Positions 35,850-48,560 of a DNA stretch of 64,000 nucleotides are shown one piece after another (within the stretch, counting starts at the first letter, position 1; every line of letters starts with the position of its first letter). Origin of the DNA: Lamellibrachia satsuma. Taxonomy: Eukaryota; Annelida; Polychaeta; Sabellida; Siboglinidae. The position numbers and the translations under genes are program-made. The stretch covers positions 5,811,036 to 5,875,035 of the forward strand of contig BSQZ01000018.1 in the NCBI GenBank assembly GCA_033239005.1, read 5' to 3'. The notes beneath the pieces were generated by a model, which ran no database searches, had not been told where the DNA came from, and saw only the letters and a program-made list of their open reading frames with translations.

Positions 35850-37800
35850 TAGATATCCTAGCCGATCATGGTTTGACCCAGGTCATTGACCAACCCACCA
35901 GGGGAGACAATACCTTAGATCTTCTTGTAATGAATAACCCAACGCTTGTCAACAGGGCAGAGATCTTACCAGGAATATCTGACCACAATATTGTTTTCAC
36001 TGAAATTGATATAAGCCCCAAGAAATACACCCAAACCCGGCGTAAACTCCCCATCTATAGGAAAGCCAACTGGGAGGGTATAGAAAGGGAACTCTACAGG
36101 CCTCGAGAATATATCGATACCAGCCGAGAGACTCTGACCGCTAATGAACTTTGGAACAAACTTGAAGCAGTAAAGTCACATATCCCCCACAGGGATGCAT
36201 CAAACCGGGATAGATCCCCATGGATAAATAGTAAATTGAAGAAACTAATAAAAACCAGGGATCGACTTTTTAAGAAAACAAAGAAGGGATCAAAGAAATC
36301 CAAAATTCGGATTACAGACCTCAAAAAGTACTATTAGGAAATAAACCAGAGCAGCCTATTGGACATATGTTGAATAAGTAATCACACCAAACCAGGATGA
36401 CCACAACAGAAATGGCAACAAGAAATTGTGGTCTTTCATCAAACACAGACGAACAGATTCAGTAGGCATCGCACATCTTAAAGAAAATGGAATCTTGACG
36501 AACACCCCCGTGGACAAAGCCAGGATCCTAAACGCTCAGTTCAGCTCTGTGTTCACCAAAGAGAGCCCCTTAAATCCACCCCCACAGGAAGCTGACCCAA
36601 TACGACAATATCCTTCCATTTCCAAATTGAATATCACCACAGAAGGCATTTAAAAACTCCTGGAAAATCTCAACCTTAACAAAGCCATGGGACCAGACAG
36701 GCTTCACCCCAGAGTCCTCAAAGAAACAGCCAGAGCAGTTGCTACTATTCTACAGTTAATATTTTCTAAATCTTTTGAAAATGGTGAGGTACCAGACGAC
36801 TGGAAACAAGCAAATATAGCACCAATCTTCAAGAAAGGAGAACGATATTGCCCATCAAATTACCGCCCAGTGTCACTGACGTGTGTGTGCAGCAAACAAA
36901 TGGAACGCATAATTTCAAAACACCTACAAAACCACCTAGAAGCCAACAATATCCTCTTCGACAAGCAGCATGGATTTTGAAAACAAAAACGATCAACCGA
37001 TACACAGTTGCTAGCCTTCACACAAGATATCCTGGCCAATCTAAGCGATTTCGCCAAAGCGTTTGACAAAGTACCACACCACAGACTAATCCAGAAACTT
37101 GGCCCTGTAAACACTTGGGTTGAGAAATTCTTGAAGAATAGAAAACAACGTGTGGCATGTGAAGGTATGTATTCGGACTGGGCTCCGGTTATCAGTGGAG
37201 TCCCACAAGGTTCAGTGATTGCCCCTATCCTCTTTCATATCTATATAAACGACCTACATAATAACCCCAAATCAACTGTCCCACTCTTTGTTGATGACAC
37301 TATTATCTACATGACAATGTCCAATGGTACTGACACAGCAGCGCTTCAACAAGATCTAGACAAATTTGCCAAGTGGGAAGAAACATGGCAAATGGAGTTC
37401 CATCCCCAGAAATGTAGTGTACTCCACATAACCAGATCCCGTAACCCGAAATACAAACAGTACACTTTTCATGGCCACATACTCGTAAAAGAGGACAACG
37501 CGAAATATCTTGGCGTGGTCGTCAATAAAACACTGTCCTGGAATAACCACACAAATGACGTCACATAAAAGCAAATGCATCCTTATGTTTCCTACGAAGA
37601 AATCTCAAAATTGGCCAGGAAAATATAAAACACCAGTGCTTATTTCACTTTAGTTAGACCCCAGTTAGAATATGCCGCTGCCATATGGGACCCCTACACA
37701 CAAACGTACAAATGTAATGATTATCTTGAAATGCGATCTAAATTGTAACTGCTGTATGCTAAATTTTACACATAATCGCTGAGTAAATAAAATAAAATAT
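35850..37800 (+). mobile_element. 3' part of a PHD-type LINE (endonuclease end and RT)
   Basis: Plus-strand sense, from ILADHGLTQVIDQPTRGDNT (endonuclease end) and PGISDHNIVFTEID, through NKAMGPDRLHPRVLKE, NYRPVSLTC, SDFAKAFDKVPHHRL (motif A), SGVPQGSVIAPILF (motif B), FVDDTIIYM (motif C, usually F/Y-A-DD), AKYLGVVVNKTLSWNNH and VRPQLEYAAAIWDPYTQT. A few stops (36335, 36650, 36980) and frame changes break it. The coding end is cut short after YTQT and the tail is A-rich near 37785-37797. It belongs to the jockey/CR1-like superfamily. Confidence 0.88.
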
Positions 37801-38814
37801 GTTATAAAGTGTGCATGCTATTATTGAAACGTGAATAGGGAAGACTGTATACTATTTGCTATCGTTTCATGTCGGTTTAGACAACATCGTTGTGCTGCAG
37901 TGAATTTAGGGAATATCATCATCTAAAGTAGTTCTACCGGACAGGTGGTTTTTGATGTGGTTTACATAATAATTGCATATATTTAGCTTTAGTTTTTAAA
38001 TTTATTTTTGCATACATATTGATTGTGATATCGGAGGTTGTTGAAGATTAACCAGGTTGTGCGAAAAATGCTTCATGGAAGCTAAAACACCTTCCTTTCT
38101 TCAACATAGAGGTCGTATGCGTGCTATCACTCATCTATGTGGGCATATCTTGATGGCAACACTAGAATATGTTCTAACCTGCACTACACTACGATGAAGC
38201 TATACCATATATGTGTGTCGACGTAAGAGGAGATGCCACGAATGCTAGTCTTCGTCCGTCACCCACCAGTGTTCAGGTCCCCAGCGCAGCGCCAGTGCTG
38301 CCGTTGTTGGATCGATGCCGTCGGCTGACTGATAGAATATTAATGTCGCCTACGTAGGGCGAGCGAAGCTCGAATTAAGGCGATCGGCAGACGACGAAGT
38401 GACGTCGACTCGACAACAACATCACTGGATCGCCGCCGTGTGTGCTCCACTCTGTTAACAGACGACAACCTTTGCATCCTGCAGGTAGGTTGAACCACCC
38501 TCTTCGTTGGTTATACCTTCCGTCATCTCTAGGGCACGTTTGCTTATAAGACAAAATGAGTAACAGCGACGTTGTCTGGTATCGCAGATGTCTAGATATA
38601 CATCATTAACTGCGACGGTTACGCAGAGAATCAACAACGACAAGAACGACGCGTAGATCGTGTAGCTTGACGGCCCGCGGGTCCCAGAGGACCATCAGTC
38701 AGACAGAGGCATACTTCGCGACATCAGCTGGTTGTCTCAATACCAGATACACGTCCTTTGGTTCTCTACATATACCTGACTTATTTATAGCACAGCATAA
38801 CTAATACTGTTCAA
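37801..38814. other. no gene recognised; CpG-richer patch with a donor-like site
   Basis: Around 38220-38700 the sequence is CpG-richer than its surroundings. A strong donor consensus, GCAG|GTAGGT, occurs at 38481-38490. It could end an untranslated exon of the channel gene downstream, but nothing else supports this. Confidence 0.35.
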
Positions 38815-40262
38815 GCTGGTTGATCACAGACTGACACCACAACAAATAGATCTCGTTCCGTCAGCTGATCACAAACTAACACCAAAACACATATATCGTG
38901 CTCTGTCAGCTGACAACAGAGATCATCCTCAGTCTGCTGATCACAGACTGACGCCCCAACACACATATCATGATCTATCAGCTAAATACAGACTGACGCC
39001 ACAACACACATATCATGATCTATCAGATAAATACACACTGGTGCCACAACACACAGGTCATGCCTTGTCAGCTGAACACAGACTGACACTGCAACACACA
39101 TATCACGCTTTTTGAGCTGATTACAGACTGACACTACAGCTCACAGATAATGCTCTGTCAGCTGACCACAGACTGACACAACAAGACACAGGTCAGGTTC
39201 TGTAAGCTAATCACAGACTGACGCCGCAACACACATATCATGCTCTGCCAGTTAAACACAGACTGATGCCACAACACACAGATCATGCTCTGTCAGCTGA
39301 ACACAGACTGACACTGCAACACACAGATCACGGTTTTTGAGCTGATTACAGACTGACACTACAGCTCACAGATAATGCTCTGTCAGCTGATCACAGACTG
39401 ACACAACAAGACACAGGTCAGGTTCTGTAAGCTAATCACAGACTGACGCCACAACACACATATCATGCTCTGCCAGTTAAACACAGACTGATGCCACAAC
39501 ACACATAGCATGCTCTGTCAGCTAAATACAGACTGACGCCACAACGCATATAGCATGCTCTGCCAGTTAAACACATACTGACGCCACACCGCACAGATCA
39601 TGCTCTGTCAGCTGAACACAGACTGACACTGCAACACACATATGACGCTTTTTCAGCTGATCACAGACTGACACAACAAGACACAGGTCAGGTTCTGTCA
39701 ACTGATCAAAGACTGACGCTACAACACACATATCATGCTCTGCCAGTTAAACACAGACTAATGCCCCAACACACATATCATGCTCTGTCAGCTAAATACA
39801 GACTGACACCATAACACACATATCATGCTCTGTCAGCTAAAAACAGACTGACACCACAACACACGTATCATGCTCTGTCAGCTAAATACAGATTTACACC
39901 ACAACACACAGATCATAAATAATACTGTTCACGCTAGTTGATCACATACTGACACCACAACAAACAGATCTCGTTCCGTCAGCTGATCATAAACTAACAC
40001 TGCAACACTAACACTACTGTACACAGACTGACACTACAACACACAGATCACGCTTTTTCAGCTGATCACAGACTGACATTACAGCTCACAGATAATGCTC
40101 TGTCAGCTGATCATAGACATATACAACAAGACACAGTTCAGGTTGTGTCAGCTGAACCCAGACTGATACATCAAGACACATATCATGCTTTGTCAACTGA
40201 ACAGAGACTGACACAACAAGACACATATCAGGCCTTGTCAACTGAACACAGGCTGACTACGC
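38815..40262. repeat. 45-bp satellite with 225-bp higher-order repeat
   Basis: About 32 monomers of roughly 45 bp (core CAGACTGAC...ACAACACAC...ATCATGCTCTGTCAGCTGA). A distinctive monomer with TTTTTGAGCTGATTACAGAC recurs exactly 225 bp (five monomers) apart near 39109 and 39334, with the intervening monomers also matching in order. This is higher-order organisation. Confidence 0.93.
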
Positions 40263-42867
40263 ATCACCCCAAAAACATAAACCATAAATCATTAACATTG
40301 GTTGAACAGAAATGCAACTCAGTTTAATTAACTTTTAAATCATGTTGGACAAATGAAGACTAAACGTTGTGTGCTTCGCCATATTCTTCTGGTATCCTAA
40401 GATCATTAACGTGTCTTTAGAAGCTGCATGTAAATCTTCGGTAAATTATAGTTGGGGAAAGAGTTGCAAAGGAGTAGGAGAGGCAACATGAAGTTCAATC
40501 ATATGTTGACATTTAGCATAAATAGATTGCATTGAATATTTTGTTCGGAATGAATTTCAATATGTTGTCCTATTTGAAACTTTGAGATGGCCGTGTATTG
40601 CACTATTAGCATAAACCAATGTGGAAATTAACTGCGATTGAACGTTGCACATAGCTTCCGAGTCAAAGACAAAGGTAGAATGAACTGATGTACAGTTAAT
40701 GCTAGGAAGCTGTGGCGAACACACCTTAAGGATAAGGATAAGGTTAATGATAAATTTGTCCCAACAGCAGAAAAACATAGATAAATTACATTGAGTGGCA
40801 ATATAAATTACATAGATACATATGATACATACACATACAGAACTTTACAATATACAATAACAACTAATATATCATCAACCAAAGTAATACATTATGCAAC
40901 AACAACCAAACAAAGAAAAAGAAAAACATATTTGCTGTGGGATGGGAGACTCTTACTAAGACCAACACTGGTCGCTATCGTAGGAACCACCTAAACTAAA
41001 AATAACAATAAACATATTTTTTTCCTATGCATATATTTCTACATAAAAAATGTAGAAAGTATGTTTTTATATTTTTTTTCTGTGTCTTACGTATAATCAA
41101 TTTAAGTGTGTGATGATGTGTTGTACTGGAATGTTTTATGTTATGTGTTAAGCCTGCTGGTCCTACCTCACACAGTTGCTAAGCATTATCTTATGATCTT
41201 GTGTAGTTGCTACACGTTATCCTACTACCTGTTACAGTTGCCAGGCAATTTTTTTATTTGCTACGTAAAACACCATTCATCTATCTGGTCAATTATTTTC
41301 TCAAAGGTCAAGCATTTTCATCTTCTCCATTACAATTATTTGGAACAATCCGTCTCTCTAATAGAACCTTCCCACTCTATCGGTCTCTCTAGTACAACTG
41401 CCTAACAGTATCCTCCTGTGTAATTAACTTACATGACATTAATCTCATTTCTAACCCATTCGACTGCCAGTACTATCCTATCTCGGTGAGCTAGCAATGT
41501 GTTATCTGTTTCTATTTAATGTCACGGAATTTTACGGCTTCACTTTACATTGAAACTGGATATAGATATGTGATTGAACAGTCTCCCAGCCAAACCGATT
41601 CAGGTAGGCGCGACCATCGCGATAAATAATATATCAAATGAAAATTAGGTTTTTACTGCCAAGTAGATCAGCTTACTCGAGTACTTAAGCTCGCGTAGGC
41701 GTTTTATCGTGTATTACTACGTCCCCTGAATTGTATCTTTATTATTATCACTACTTTATTTAATCTTCGACGTTCGCGTTCCTACCGTCTTGCCTAGAGT
41801 GCGGTGGTAGTTGATAAACATTCTAGTTCTACCGTCCTTGAAAACCTACTACCGCCACCACTATTTTCATAAGCGACAAATGTTTATAACTGAAATTGGG
41901 CACCTCCTGTGTGTTCTAGTATTGTGAACGCATATGATAGGTGTTTTCCATACATAATTTATCTCAGTTCTGGAGCAACATTAGCTTAAACAAGATTTAA
42001 CCAGAGTTGACAAGATTGAACAAGATCAGGAAGAGAGTCGAGATCGGTGCGCTTGCAAAAACTCTCTGTTTTCACACGAACAATCTCTGCTCCAGCGCCA
42101 GCAACCCAAAACGTAATGTTATTCTTGCCAGCTGGTCGTAGTGACGTGTACACACCGAAGGGCTATTGACAGACAATGCAGTTCGGTTAATAAGAGAAGG
42201 ATTGATGTGTATTCCTCCCCGGAGCATTGATACACTTACGAAGCGACGCGGCGCAGCGGCGGCAGCGAGAGAGCCTAATTGTGCACAAGCAGCTCGATTG
42301 TGCTTTTATCTGCAGGCGCCTAGTTGTTCGACGAGGGAAATAAAACAAAGGAAAAAAACTATAATGTGTTCACAGTAGTGGAAGACGGGCGTTCGGTCAT
42401 GCAACATTAGCAAAACAAATATTGGTTTCACGTTTGGGTGAACCTGGTCTAATGAATATAACGCCGTTAGCAAGACGGTGACCCATGTGACTAAACTATA
42501 GTGCCGCTGTCGGTGTCGTTTCATAGTCCTGCAAGTAAACAGAAACCGACAATTAAACAAAAGAACCCTGATGTAGCCACGTGAAAAGCAGTCTATTTAC
42601 AATTCAACACACTGACGTTTATGACACGTTCGGCACGATGTACATGATTCTTTAACCCAGCTAACTTTTGTTGGTATACATTTGAAATACATCTTACGTT
42701 TCGGGTGTCCATATGTACGTGGTTGTGTTTTTATGTGAGTGCACACGTTTGAGCAAGCGCGTGCGTGTGGGTCTGTGTGTCTGTGTGCGTGCTTGCTGAC
42801 GTGCATGCGTGACTCTCATAAACCGCACACCTCGTATTTCAACTGATATATAAGTTTTCTGAAAGTA
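40263..42867. other. no gene recognised; upstream flank of the Kv gene
   Basis: No supportable exon. The stretch 42000-42400 is CpG-richer and contains a (GCGGC)-like patch near 42245-42270, compatible with a promoter or 5' exon of the channel. No TATA or initiator can be assigned. A GT/GC-rich low-complexity tract lies at about 42735-42800. Confidence 0.45.
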
Positions 42868-43135
42868 ATGATCTATAACCCAGGTGGGGTGGTAATACCT
42901 GAACAGGGTATTCTGTCGAGTCTCGCTATGGCATGCGATGACGGCCACCTGGCGGAAAAGGTGACAATCAACGTGGGCGGGATACGACACACGGTTCCGG
43001 TGTCAACCCTCGCCACGAAGCCTGGCACGCGTCTCTCCTGCCTCGCTCTGGTATCGCCCAACAGACGGCGCCGCGAGTACTTCTTTGACCGACATCCGGG
43101 CGTCTTCAACACGGTCATTGACTATTACCGCGGCG
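42868..43135 (+). CDS. Shaw/Kv3-type potassium channel, exon A (T1 domain, N half)
   Basis: An ATG at 42868 is preceded by an in-frame TGA, so it is a plausible start; a second Met (MACDDGH) lies 20 codons on. The exon encodes the first part of the T1 tetramerisation domain: [33 protein letters not shown] and [20 protein letters not shown]. It ends at GGCG|GTGAGT in phase 1. T1 sets subfamily-specific assembly of voltage-gated K+ channels at the plasma membrane. The loop before EYFFDRHP is short and Arg-rich (PNRRRRE) compared with vertebrate Kv3, where it is longer and acidic. A 32-bp minisatellite begins 58 bp into the intron. Confidence 0.9.
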
Positions 43136-43192
43136 GTGAGTTCATCGAAAACTATAACTTAAGTGTTCGACACAAAACAGTGAGACAAATAT

Positions 43193-43576
43193 TACACTGA
43201 ATACACACACAGGCACGCATGAACTTATTACACCGAACACACAGGCACGCATTAACTTATTACACTGAACACACAGGCACGCATGAACTTATTACATTGA
43301 ACACACAGGCACGCCTTAACTTAGTACACTGAACACACAGGCACGCATTAACTTATTACACCGAACATACGGGCACGCATTAACCTATTACACTGAACAC
43401 ACAGGCACGCATTAACTTATTACACCGAACACACAGGCACGCATGAACTTATTACACTGAACACACGGGCACGCATTAACTTATTACACTGAACACACAG
43501 GCACGCATTAACTTATTACACTGAACACACAGGCACGCATTAACTTATTACACTGAACACACAGGCACGCACTAAC
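43193..43576. repeat. 32-bp minisatellite, 12 copies
   Basis: Twelve copies of a 32-bp unit (GAACACACAGGCACGCATTA, then ACTTATTACACT) immediately inside the first known intron of the Kv gene. Confidence 0.96.
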
Positions 43577-44188
43577 TTTCATTGTACTGTTATTGTGTTT
43601 CCATCAATTCTGCTTTGATGAAATTTGTTTTGTATTCCCTATTGTGTACTAACCTGTTTGTGAGACATCGTCAATACTTCCTCGAATGTCCATTCCTAGG
43701 CTGTCGGACGTACTCTGCATGCCATTAAAATGTTGTATGTAATTACTTTGCGGTGTAGGGTTTACATACACGCAAGTGCGCGCTCACTCGCATTGATCTC
43801 AGGTATCCGCGAGTGTTTGGAATTAATTGACCTTTCAGTGGCCTGTCGTTTCACGCATGACACAAACGTGGCGCGTCATCGCTGATATAATGGACATGAA
43901 GCTTTGTGTAAATTCGTTTTGCTTAAATTAAATTACACAACTTGCTGTCATGTATAAATAACATAAACAAAATGTAGACAATGCAGACAAAGGCAGAAGT
44001 CTATCCTATATTAAAGTAACTGTATGGTGTAGTTATTTACGTACATATACACCATTCGAACATTAAACTAAAAGAGAGTACAGCTAGAATGCCACCACTA
44101 ATACGAACGCAATGTATCGGATGTATCGGGTCAAAGGGCGACGTAGCAGCTCTAATCAGTGTCTGGCCTTCGTCAATGCACAGCTGTT

Positions 44189-44247
44189 TGGGACACCGTG
44201 CTCTATTTGGGACACCGTGCTCTATTTGGGACACCGTGCTCTATTTA
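44189..44247. repeat. 19-bp tandem repeat, 3 copies
   Basis: GGGACACCGTGCTCTATTT occurs three times in direct succession. Confidence 0.95.
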
Positions 44248-44489
44248 TGAAATGCTGAGCATACGAAACTAATGTCTCACTAACGCCGCTATATTTATCG
44301 CCTGTTTGAAAGTTCGTAGGCCTATGTATGTGCCACAACTTCGAAAAGAAGTTGATTGTATCACTGGATTTTCCTAGCTAAGGCCAATAGGCGATAATTT
44401 ATTAAACTGACACTTTTATATACAAATACGTAAAATGAATGTATCTTTTAACAAGAATTTAACAAGATTTGCCATCCAAGCCAAAGGCC

Positions 44490-45905
44490 TAGATGGCAAG
44501 TGGACAAGGAAGCCAGAGTCCAACAATATTCATTTACTTATAACCCGCCCTCCTGATATATGTGTCAACCTTGTTTTTAAACATATTCACGCTGCTAGCA
44601 GTTACACAATCTGTAAACAATTTGTTCCATTCATTTATTGTCCTCTGTGAAAACGAGTGCTTCCTGATGTCCAATCTACATTGATCCTTTACTAATTTTA
44701 CCTCATGTCCTTTAGTTCTGCTATCCTTCTTGAGTGAGAAAAACATATTTCTATCAATATTTTCATACCCATTCAATATCTTAAAAACTTCAATATGATC
44801 TCCTCTTAACCTCCTTGTCTCTAGAGTTGTTAAACCACATTCTTTCAGGCGTTCTTCACAACTAAGGTCTCTCAGTTCTGGAATCATTTTAGTTGCTCTC
44901 CTTTGTATGCGTTCAAGCGTATCTATATCATTCTTACGATACGGTCCCCATACTTGTATACATTATTCTAAATGAGGTCTAACTATTGCTTTATACAGAG
45001 GTATAATTAACTTGTCCCTTGTATGTTATGTTTCTTCTAATCAATCCAATAATTTGATTACACTTTGAAGGTGCAATACCACACTGCTCTGAAACTTTCA
45101 TATCAGCGCTTATTGTAACTCCTAAGTCCTTTTCTTTTACAGTAGTACCCAGAACAGTATCTCCCATTTTATAGTTTACATCTAAGTTCCCATGTCCTGT
45201 TTGTAGTAATTTACATTTCCCATAATTTAACAACATCTGCCATTTCTCAGACCATTTCACTAATCTGTCTAGATCGTTTTGTAAATGTTGTTTATCACCA
45301 TCAGTATTAACCTTTCTAAACAGTTTTGTGTCATCCGCAAATTTCAGTACGTTACTTGTTATACTGTCGTCCAAGTCATTGATATATATTAAGAATAATA
45401 TAGGTCCTAATACTGATCCTTGAGGTACCCCACACAAAACCGATTTCCAATTTGAAACTTCTCCATCTACTACAACTCGTTGTCTTCTGTCAGTCAGCCA
45501 TTGTTCTATCCAGTCAGTTATGCTATCCCCGATACCATGGGCTTTTAAGTACATAATATATACTGGCGATTCCACGTCTATCCACTTAGTGATTTCTTCC
45601 AAAAAACATAACATATTTGTTAAGCATGACCTCGCTTTAAGGAATTCATGTTGAGATGAATTTAATAATTTATGCTTAACGAGGAAGTCCACCATATGGT
45701 TTTTAATTAACCTTTCTAATAATTTACAAATCACTGACGTTAAACTCACTGGTCTGTAATTCTCTGACTTATTTCTCGAAGCCTTTTTAAATAATGGTTT
45801 GATGTTTGCTTCTTTCCATTCAAACGGAGCAACTCCCTCTTTTAGTGACAAGTTGAATACTCTTGCAAGTGGCAATGCGGGTGAATCTTGCAATATTAAT
45901 GTTCA
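44490..45905 (-). mobile_element. CR1-type LINE, 5'-truncated RT copy
   Basis: Minus-strand ORF2 C-terminal part with a 300-codon open stretch: ANIKPLFKKASRNKSENYRP, CGVPQGSVLGPILFLIYIND (motif B), LKFADDTKLF (motif C), WSEKWQMLLNYGKCK. It continues in another frame to LRDLSCEERLKECGLTTLE and RTKGHEVKLVKDQC. Where motif A (FSKAFD-like) should be, the sequence reads SPVYIMYLKAHGIGDS. A short in-frame deletion has removed the first catalytic Asp, so this copy cannot be active. The 3' end shares GATGGCAAGTGGACAAGGAA with the copy at 16660. Antisense within the Kv intron. Confidence 0.92.
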
Positions 45906-46854
45906 AACGTATCGTTGTGATACTTCTTTTTTGTTGGATATGAGTACAATGCTTTGCCGTGCTATGTATTGCATGTGTCTGTAGCTGTCATATTCGATAT
46001 AAATTCGATATGTCGTGTTAACCGGTCGACCGAAATGTCAATAACCTCCAAGTGCACGTTAAGCGTAAACCAGTTTCCATTGTTAAATAATGAGCGTCCT
46101 ACGACACGTGTCCGCACTCCGTACTAATACATAAATTGCATCCTGAATTGTCAGCACGAAAGCCTGCCGCACCACGTAGGCATTTACATAAGCATCAATG
46201 TGGGGCGCGCTGGCCTTGAGGTTAGAACATCGAGATAATCGAGATAACCGGGCTTTGACTCTTGCTGCCGTTTCGAAGCTTTGTCCATTTCGTTCACCCC
46301 CCCCCATTGCCACATGTCATTCAGCTGTATAAATGAGTACCTGGCTACATACATAGGTGTATGTGAATAGTATTAGGGCAGTAGTTGCAATAGAACTGAA
46401 TGCTTCCCAGAAAAGTCGAGATGGCAATGGAATGAGCGGGTCTGACATCAGGTGATGTGTAAAGCGTTTTGAACAGTCCCAAGGACTGGATACCGCGGTA
46501 TTTAAGAACGTGCGTTTTAAAAGGACTACGTATCTATAATCAACGGAGCATAAATCAGCAATATGCCGGGTTTTTTAATATCGCATAAACTATTTTTTAT
46601 TCTAAAAAATCCATGTTTTATGGAATCCGAGTTTATACATCTAAAGGTTTGAGTTTTTAACAACCCTGATGTTATATCGTTTCACAAAATAGTTTGGAAT
46701 TACCATGACAGTACCTAACGTGTACAAAGGCATATTAAAATATGCATCGTTTAATAATAAAACACACTTGTTGTCTTTAATTCGAGCACTTGTTGTAAAA
46801 AAACACAATATCTGTGGAATCCGGGAATGAATGATCTCGGTATCAGGTGTTGTG

Positions 46855-46915
46855 TGTGAGCGTGTGTGCGTGCGTGTGTACGTGCGTGCATGCGTGCGTA
46901 TTGCGTGCGTGTGCT
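46855..46915. repeat. (GTGC)n/(GT)n microsatellite
   Basis: Imperfect GTGTGCGTGCGTGC-type tract. Confidence 0.9.
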
Positions 46916-47263
46916 TAGCTAAGTACACAGTCCCAATCTAGTAGTAATTGCTGTCTCCCAGTGCCTCGTCCTATGGAAGCCGCTGGTGAGAAAGTGGCAG
47001 GTGCAGTACAACCTATCGCTGTTGCGTGTGATTATAGCGCCAAAGGACCGACGCCAGTCGATTAGAAACTGGTGTCGCGTCTCCTCGTTACAGGGGTCAG
47101 GCCACAACAATCTCTTTACAAACATACCATATGATGCTTCTTGTTCTGATTATACGGATGTATGTCTACGAATACGCGAGCTAGACGATTTCTGTGAGTT
47201 TGTTCGGCAGGAACTTCATGTAGCTAGTAAAGTAGGATTAAAAGATCAATCATTCGGCTGTGG

Positions 47264-47990
47264 AGTGGTGCAATATGGGGCGAACTTGAAGTGGCGTGGT
47301 GCAATATGGGGGCGAACTTGAAGTGGCGTGGTGCAATATGGGGCGAACTTGAAGTGGCGTGGTGCAATATGGGGGCGAACTTGAAGTGGCGTGGTGCAAT
47401 ATGGGGGCGAACTTGAAGTGGCGTGGTGCAATATGGGGCGAACTTGAAGTGGCGTGGTGCAATATGGGGCGAACTTGAAGTGGCGTGGTGCAATATGGGG
47501 CGAACTTGAAGTGGCGTGGTGCAATATGGGGCGAACTTGAAGTGGCGTGGTGCAATATGGGGGCGAACTTGAAGTGGCGTGGTGCAATATGGGGCGAACT
47601 TGAAGTGGCGTGGTGCAATATGGGGGCGAACTTGAAGTGGCGTGGTGCAATATGGGGCGAACTTGAAGTGGCGTGGTGCAATATGGGGGCGAACTTGAAG
47701 TGGCGTGGTGCAATATGGGGCGAACTTGAAGTGGCGTGGTGCGATATGGGGTGAACTTGAAGTGGCGTGGTGCAATATGGGGGCGAACTTGAAGTGGCGT
47801 GGTGCAATATGGGGGCGAACTTGAAGTGGCGTGGTGCAATATGGGGGCGAACTTGAAGAAGTGGCGTGGTGCAATATGGGGGCGAACTTGAAGTGGCGTG
47901 GTTCAATATGGGGGCGAACTTGAAGAAGTGGCGTGGTGCAATATGGGGGCGAACTTGAAGGAAGTGGCGTGGTGCAATATGGGGGCGAAA
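47264..47990. repeat. 31/32-bp minisatellite, about 23 copies
   Basis: Units of GTGGTGCAATATGGGG[G]CGA followed by ACTTGAAGTGGC. The G run is four or five long, giving 31- or 32-bp units. In 47530-47740 the two lengths alternate. Some right-end copies carry extra GAA triplets. Long reading frames on both strands result only from the absence of stops. Confidence 0.96.
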
Positions 47991-48129
47991 TGGTGGTGAC
48001 ACTTCTGAAACTCGGGTATGCAATTTCTTCTCTGAATGTAACCACGTTTGCTTCAGGATCAGCTGAATCGTAGATATGCGATTTTGAACAAACTTGTTCA
48101 GCATATCGGCAACACCATGTCAGTCCCAT

Positions 48130-48560
48130 CAAGTAATGTTGAACTTCTAATGGATTCTACAATCAAACTAAACATGATGACATCCAACAACAAACGAATC
48201 GTTATCTGACCCCAAGAGAAACGTGTCAACAGTACCAAGCAGAACACCCCCATCAATAACACGATGAACGGCCAAAACGTTGAGGAAGTAGACTCGTTCA
48301 AATAGCTTGGGTCCACCTTAAGCAAAGATGACACCTCAACAAAAGAAATCAAACGAAGGATCGTCGTGGCCATGTCTACTGTGTCAATACAATAAACATA
48401 ATCCGGAAGAGCTGAGATAAACAACTTCCAAACCAAACTTAAGCTCTACAGAACAGTCGCAGTATCCGTCCTACGATGTACACGCGAGAGTTGGACTCTG
48501 ACAACAGATACAGAGAGACGAAAATAAGCGTATGAAATGAAATAATTCATGAGACTCGGC
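48130..48560 (+). mobile_element. RTE-like LINE RT C-terminal fragment
   Basis: Plus-strand remnant reading NGQNVEEVDSFK*LGSTLSK, then TSTKEIKRRIVVAMS, then KLKLYRTVAVSVLRCTRESW and TLTTDTERR. This is the segment after the RT palm found in RTE-type (and related) LINEs (V..F.YLGS...EI..RI.A...). Stops are present and only this part remains. Confidence 0.75.

Noticed and set aside
38455..38643. Minus-strand 62-codon frame beside a donor-like site
   Set aside because: Nothing recognisable; the donor-like GCAG|GTAGGT on the plus strand is the only signal and is not enough for an exon call.
43193..43576. CRISPR-like regular array
   Set aside because: There are no variable spacers between the repeats; it is a simple head-to-tail minisatellite in an animal intron. 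The same applies to the other arrays.
47224..48132. 302-codon minus-strand frame (HFKFAPILHHATSSS-type)
   Set aside because: Product of a 31/32-bp array without stops; the frame slides with each G-run length.
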